A stretch of DNA of 64,000 nt from Turbatrix aceti (taxonomy: Eukaryota > Nematoda > Chromadorea > Rhabditida > Panagrolaimidae): contig OZ017770.1 of NCBI GenBank assembly GCA_963969345.1, positions 2,489,246-2,553,245 of the forward strand. The letters run 5' to 3'. How positions within the stretch are numbered: position 1 is the stretch's first letter; each line of letters starts with the position of its first letter. Below the pieces are notes generated by a model. That model did not search any database and had not been told where the DNA came from. It saw nothing but the letters and a program-made list of their open reading frames with translations. The position numbers were made by a program, and so were the translations under genes. This document shows, one piece after another, positions 58,092-64,000 of the stretch.

Positions 58092-60955
58092 CTATGTGGT
58101 AGACGAGGACGGTGATGCGGCGACTGTTTTTGATTCTGACTTCTTGTCATCATTCGGAGAGTTTTGTTCATCTTGTCTAATTCTTTCTAGCACTTTGTAT
58201 TCGAGACTGAGGTCGCGTAGGTAGTCAAGACCGCCGGAGTGTAGGCCTTCTTCCTGAAGGAGTGCATCAAGCGTTTCCCAGCACACGCGGTTTGTGATAA
58301 GAGATTTGTTGGTTTCTGAGAGATCTGGTAGGAGTTGCGCTAAGAATCTGAAATTCAAATTACTATTTTGGTCTATCCCACAAATTCAGAAAAACTAACT
58401 GAAAGACAGGCAAAGCAACGGTATCCATGAATTCAAGCTGAATCTTCGGCACACACGCACGTTCGCGATCCATCATTGCGCACGGCAAGTTGCCCATCTG
58501 TTTCTCCAAGTCACCCTGTGAGAAGAATTCCTTGTATATGTTTTCCTGAAACAAAGATAAATTGTAACCGGGAAAGAATCAAGGAACAACTCACAGCTAT
58601 CGCTTTTGAATTCTTGAAGTCCTTGCTCTGGTCGGAGAGATCGCTGGCTGTCATGAGGAGACACATCAGCAAATAGTGGTGATCCGCCGAGTTCTTATCG
58701 TAGCCTGCACTCACCATGCCCTGGATACGGTTGATCTTGCGTAGATGAGCGGCAATGTCGGTGGCAAGAATGATTTCTCGGATGTTGTCAAGCACCTGCT
58801 GGTACTGTTGACGTGTGAGTTGCTCAAATATGTTGCACTCGTCCATGCCAAGGATTGTAACGGTCTGCGCAAAGTGATGCCGCTCGAGAACCGAGCCTTC
58901 GGAGCTGTACAACTGAGCTAGAGGCGTTTTCTAAAACATAATAAATAATTTAACTTTCAGAAATTTTTGGCACTTACGGATTGGAGTTGGAAAGCGTTGG
59001 TGGTTCCACGGTGATCGATATCGTGGCAAAGGCAAGCTACAAGCAGCGAGAATCTCTCCAAGTCCGTCAACGCGGATTTGACGTCGTTCATTCTGAGCAG
59101 GAGGTAGCAGAAGTGACCAACGGCGAACGCATGACTCCAGTTGTGGTAAGGAACATCTCGATAGCCCTTCTGGACCATGAGCAAAAAGCGAGCCAGCGTG
59201 CGTCGACGAAGGCGGTACTTCTTGATGAAGCCCAGTTCCTTGAACATGCTGAGCGATGCCTCGACGTAGGTGTCACCGGTGCCGATCGAACGAGGAACAA
59301 ATCGAAACTTGACAAAATCGGGATGAAACGAAGTGGGATCCGGAATGTCGCGAACTGTCAGACGGAGAATGTCTTCTGGTGCGATCTGTAAAAAACAACT
59401 AATAGAATTTGAAAAAAATAAAAGTAAACAAACCGAAAGTGTCGAGCCCTGGACGAGTAATTCAGCGGCCATATGCGATCGCCGGTGGGCTTCTTGCAGC
59501 TTGCGGTACAACAAGCACTAAAATACAAATTTTAAAATTGTTGTGAAAAAAACAAATCTTACATGAGAAATGCTTATGGCACAGTAAACCGCAAATGTCG
59601 ATGCGATTTGTTCATCGTGAAGAGTGAACGCGGGCTTGCCAATCTTGTTGCAAAGCTCAGCAACACCAACCAGGTTTCCTAAAATTTCATTTTAGTATTT
59701 AGCTGCAAAATTTAGCATTTTCTCGCAAAAAAATCTTTTGTGAAATTGTTTTCGTTGCAAACGGTTTAAGCTGTTCAAAACACAACTAACTATGCATTAA
59801 GCGAGTACACAATAATTTTGAAAATATTTGTTCTCAGAAAAAAATTGTGCTTTGTCCTGCTTATCACCGACGTGTTAAAAACTATGTCTAAGACCCAAAA
59901 AGAAAATTGGGATTAGCGAATATTGACAGAACAGGCTGTCGCATTGCTAGGAAACCCACAGAGTTGCATAAAAAAAGGACTACATCTTTACGAGAACAAG
60001 AGTGAGAGCAAAGAAATACGTCATGCCACATATGCATAAAAATAACGAAAACAAACACACAACAAGGCTGCTCCCCACTTACCACTACTGTCTTTGATTG
60101 GAAAGCAGAGAATGTTACGAGTCTTGAAACCAGTGCGCTCGTCAACTTTTGGGTAGAAGCATGGATGCCTGAAAAAATGCAAAAATTTGTTTTGAACTTC
60201 AAACAATGTCACAAAATTTTTTTACTCATAAACATTGTGAACATTCATCATCTCGCCAGTTGTAGCAACATGTCCGACAATGCCTTGGCTGAGAGGCATG
60301 CGTATTTCTGCCAAGTATTCATCCGTCGTTCCGTTCTTTTCAAATACTTCGGCCACCAACTCGGAGTGTTCTTTATCCAGAAGGAAAAGTGAGCAGCTGA
60401 AAAAAAAAACATTTAAATTAAAAGGCGTCAATAAGATAACAAAATCCATTACATTTCGGCTTGAACGAGTGCTTTGGCTTCTTTCGTGATGTTTCGTACA
60501 AGCAGATTCATGTCTTCTGAAAGAGCAAGCAATCGACGACATAGATGCGGTGATACACAATCTGCTGGTGGGTCATCCGTGTCAAGACATCTTTTACGGG
60601 GCGTCAAAGTTTTTTCTACCACAATGTTAGTCTCACATTCCTTCATGATAGCAAAAGGACCCATAAAGCCATTAAGCGCTGCCGAAATTTCGTGACTCGC
60701 AATGTTGCCTCTCGAACGACTCGAAGCAAACGCGCTAAGCAGCATGATTTGTCTATCAAGTATAGACATTTGTGCCATTACGGGAGAACTTTGTTCTTCG
60801 ATATCTTCGTTGTTATCTGTGCTCTGACCAGCTTCTTCTTCGTCCTTTTCGTCTTCGTTTTCGTCCTCATCGTTATCCGTGCCGACAGACGATGACGTAC
60901 AGTCGGTTTCGATAGCTGCCAGGGAGCTTCCAGGCAAAGCGTCCGCATCGGTCAT
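58092..60955 (-). CDS. pde-2: PDE2-type cyclic nucleotide phosphodiesterase
   Basis: Hydrolyses cGMP/cAMP, with allosteric cGMP activation in the family. Nine exons (minus): 60453-60955, 60226-60396, 60083-60168, 59563-59678, 59434-59517, 58978-59385, 58595-58930, 58400-58545, 58092-58347; 701 aa. An acidic N-terminus ([15 protein letters not shown]) leads to one clear GAF domain (about 160-300) whose [14 protein letters not shown] carries the N-K-F-D-E residues of cGMP-binding GAFs. Catalytic HD domain: HNWSHAF (401-407), [13 protein letters not shown] (441-453), [34 protein letters not shown] and [20 protein letters not shown]. The last two are PDE2-specific. PDE2A has two GAF domains; only the GAF-B equivalent is obvious here. 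No transmembrane segment. Confidence 0.92.
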
Positions 60956-63900
60956 ATTTGCAAGTCAGTTTTTTTCACCGGGATTTAACGTTAAACAGAG
61001 TATACCAAGTCAAATCCCTATACTTTTACCTGAAGTTGAGGGTTTTCAAGTTTCACATGTATTATTCATGCCGAAAAAACCACAAATCACGCGCTCGCCT
61101 CAATTATCACTATAAACATACGTACATACATGGTACACGCGTTTAAAAAACGTGCGAAGCAAGTGCAAGTGGGTAAAAGTGCCCTTTGGAAGCAGCTCTC
61201 TGCTTTCGTTTACAAGCCAGCAATAATTTAGCTCTACCGCGTAAAACGTCTTATTATGTTCAGACTTCAGACAAGTGTGATATATCGGTTCAAGTCTGTT
61301 ATTATGCTACAGGGATAATCTAACAATAGGTGTTCTATTTTATCACGGACATTTATCAGTTCATAACACAGTTACTAAAAAATAAGCGCTTTGTTCAGAT
61401 AAGGTGAGAATAAAAAAAGTTTTTCATTTTGCCTAAAAACATATTTTTTGCCAAGAAAACGCAATTCGACATGGCGTGAAGAAAAAAAATGCCAACCAAA
61501 AACCAGAAAGAAAAAAAAAGAATTTCCGACGGCAACAACACAGCCTTCTGAGCTCTCGAACATGACTTTATGAAACAGTGATGTCGTCTGTGTTATATAC
61601 TACTTTGTTCGTGACGTACAACGACAAATTCGTAACATATTTTATCAAAATAAATGTTTAATTGACTTATAGGGCCAAAAAAGCTTCATAAAGCTAATTG
61701 TCCGAGACCGGGCAATGTCTAAAGGTTGCCCCCGATAAGACTAACATCAATGCCCGATAGACAATTACCTACGAAAAAAAACTAAAATACATTACTAGAT
61801 ACTGTTTAAAAAATTAGATGCACTATAAAAAATTAGAAAATTGCGGGTAAGGCTTTTCAAATTTCAAATCAGGCAAAAACGTAACGTGCATGTTTCAGTC
61901 ATTATAAAATGGATTTTGTGAGTCTACGTAAAACATGTATAAAAAAACGGGCAAGCTTTGACCCTTTATATAGACAATATAGTTGAACTAACGGCACGCA
62001 GCGGCGAGACAAACTATAAGCGGTATATTTGTTGCTTAAAGTCCATTTTCTCCCGAATTTATCTGCTTAACTAAATCGACATTGAGAAGAACGCTTACTA
62101 ACGTGTTAGTGTCGTCAAAAGTACAAAAGTACATTGTCGCATTTGTAGCTGGGTGACCACCTACATTCGGGAAAAAATGGAAAAACAAACAAGGGTAACC
62201 TGATTTTTTGCAATATATATGAAGCACAATGAAAAGAGAAATAGGATAACGGTGTTCTTCTGTTCTCATCAGATGCAGGGGTCAAAAACTTCCCGGAAGG
62301 AAAATATAAAAGCTTGTTAAACAAGTGTAACGATACGTGATGATTTACAGGTTTTCAAAAAACATTAGTGTTTACCGCAACATTTTTTTTGTACATATCA
62401 AAAGTAGAGCAGAATCACCAATCCTATTATGCGCGCAACAAAAAACAAGTCAAACTGCGTTTATTTTTTTATAACGTTGTCAATAACACTTTTACTACTA
62501 GCGGAACAAATTATCATAATTCCGATGGAGTGAATAAAATGATAATGATTAAAAAATATCCTATGACCATGTTTTGTTGGATATACACATGAGAAATTCG
62601 GGGAACTGTAATTTACGATTAAAAACAACAAGGTGACTACTGACGTACACGGTGGCCTATCATAAATGACATTAGCCTCTCAGTCAATGAGCCACTTAGA
62701 TTTAGTTGCGCACTCATAAAGTTATTATCACTCCCCTAATGGGGTATTCTCTATTCCCAGCAGATGTCTAACTGTCCGTCACCTAGAATTCTTCCCCCTC
62801 AAAAGTTGTTGTTGAGGTTGACCAATTACCTCATTAATAAAACAAAAAAAATTAATTAAGCTACAACGTGTAGCATGCATGTACATAATGCATGGCCTAA
62901 TTTCTCGTAAAAATTATACGCTTATGCTTTATGGTAATTCAAAATTGTCAGTTATGCGTAAAACTTGGTCAAAAAAAACATAAGCGAGCAATTCAAAAAT
63001 AAGTTAAAATTTATAGACCACTGTAAACAAATGCTAGTTTATTCATACAAAGAATTTGTAATCTTTGCAAGAACGATTTGAACTGTTCACCGGATTGATT
63101 GTTCGCTAACTCCCCAACACAGCGCGCTATTGTTTGTAACAATTGACTGCGTGAGTTTTTAACAGAGCATTTAACAGCGCACAAACTTCCGCAATCCCCT
63201 CCACGGGGGCACACTTATCGTAAGAAACCTTTCACTCATGTAAGTAAGTGCATACATGCCAAGCGCCATACGAAAATCATCCCCAAAAACTTTCCAAAAA
63301 CGTAGCCTATATTTTAGCGTGTGTTTTGAATCATATACGATATAAAAAAGCTTTAACTGACCTTCGTAACTCAACTACGTTTTATTACCACAATTACTTC
63401 CCTATATGCCAGAAGAGGCAAATATCACGACTCGTGTGGAGACTACAATACGATACATACTAACCTCTGTACGTCGTGTGCTTTACCCTCTACAAGACCG
63501 ACAGACCGCCTCCTAGAGGATAGGCTAAAAATTTAAAAAAAAACGCACGTAAAGTCAAAATCTCCGTGGGTGATACGGAGGCGTTAGGGGAGCACCTGAG
63601 TAATTTCGGCAATTACAGGTCTTTGGACAGGGTATGTGGCACCGTCAGAACAGGAGTGTCGGCGTGATGCAGACAAATACGGTACAATATCCACGCGCGT
63701 GGGCAGAAAAATAAAACAAAATTCTTGAAATTTAAATAAACTTTTTACAAGAATAAAGAAGAACTATGTGCCGCTTGACACATTCCCGTCAATTTCTACT
63801 TCCTTATACAAAATTTTGTGACCCCATGAGGACAACAAAAAACCCCTTATTTATAAATGTATAAGCAAGAAAATGAAGAAGATAGAAAAATATATTCACG

Positions 63901-64000
63901 TGTTGTCTAACTAAGATACTCAAGAATTGGCGGTCGTCATGCTTGTACGGAAAGAAGACAAATCCGCGGCATTTTCTTTTCTACACATTCCAAAAAAAAA
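60956..64000. other. Gene-poor 3 kb at the window end
   Basis: Contains the PDE2 upstream region. Short unrecognised frames occur at 61375 (minus), 62036-62269 (minus) and 63011-63374 (minus). The 62036-62165 stretch follows an acceptor-like CCCGAATGTAG and could be a 42-codon terminal exon (GGHPATNATMYFCTFDDTNT...). No domain or RNA gene recognised. Confidence 0.4.

Noticed and set aside
62036..62269. Possible terminal exon on the minus strand
   Set aside because: Acceptor-like site and 42 open codons but no partner exon or recognised family; left as a note only.

Overview
This is a 64 kb piece of eukaryotic nuclear DNA, most likely from a nematode. The evidence is compact genes with many 45-60 nt introns, acceptors of the TTTTCAG/TTTTTAG type, short intergenic spaces, and recognisable worm-type families (LON-1-like CAP protein, long-tailed nematode globin, ACDH-11-like dehydrogenase, SEL-5-like kinase). 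The species cannot be named from the sequence. Gene models were built by hand from splice signals and reading-frame continuity. In every multi-exon model listed as a gene the exon lengths sum to a whole number of codons.

Layout. 1-6 kb: the 3' part of a SET1-type H3K4 methyltransferase, then RAB30 and a small C/EBP-gamma-like bZIP gene. 6.4-11.8 kb: an acyl-CoA dehydrogenase gene whose sixth exon is split by a full-length RTE-clade retrotransposon (8005-11021) with an 11-bp target-site duplication. 12-15.4 kb: an SLC26 anion transporter. 17.9-19.8 kb: a LON-1-like secreted CAP protein. 20-21.4 kb: a repeat-rich interval. 21.7-25.5 kb: an aromatic amino acid decarboxylase and an unfamiliar membrane-anchored protein, divergent from a 206-bp shared promoter.

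25.4-30.6 kb: the most novel part, three tandem copies of an unrecognised small gene coding for acidic proteins with one C-terminal membrane segment. The family grew by segmental duplication and one copy carries a coding minisatellite. A 120-bp hAT-like MITE sits between copies two and three.

31-37 kb: a NAK-family kinase (AAK1/BIKE/SEL-5 type) and the AP-1 mu subunit, both on the minus strand, separated by a 1.1 kb fold-back element with 474-bp inverted arms. 38-44 kb: TMA7, a small convergent two-TM ORF, and an NKCC-type cation-chloride cotransporter. 45-51 kb: a full ABCA transporter. 51.5-55.1 kb: a globin with a long disordered N-terminus and Gln at the proximal-His position. 58-61 kb: a PDE2-type cyclic nucleotide phosphodiesterase. 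From 61 kb to the end no convincing gene was found.

Most genes are unrelated housekeeping or signalling functions. The one functional pairing is the NAK kinase next to an AP-mu adaptor subunit, the substrate class of that kinase family. The strongest signals of recent genome change are the RTE insertion, the fold-back element and the tandem small-protein array.
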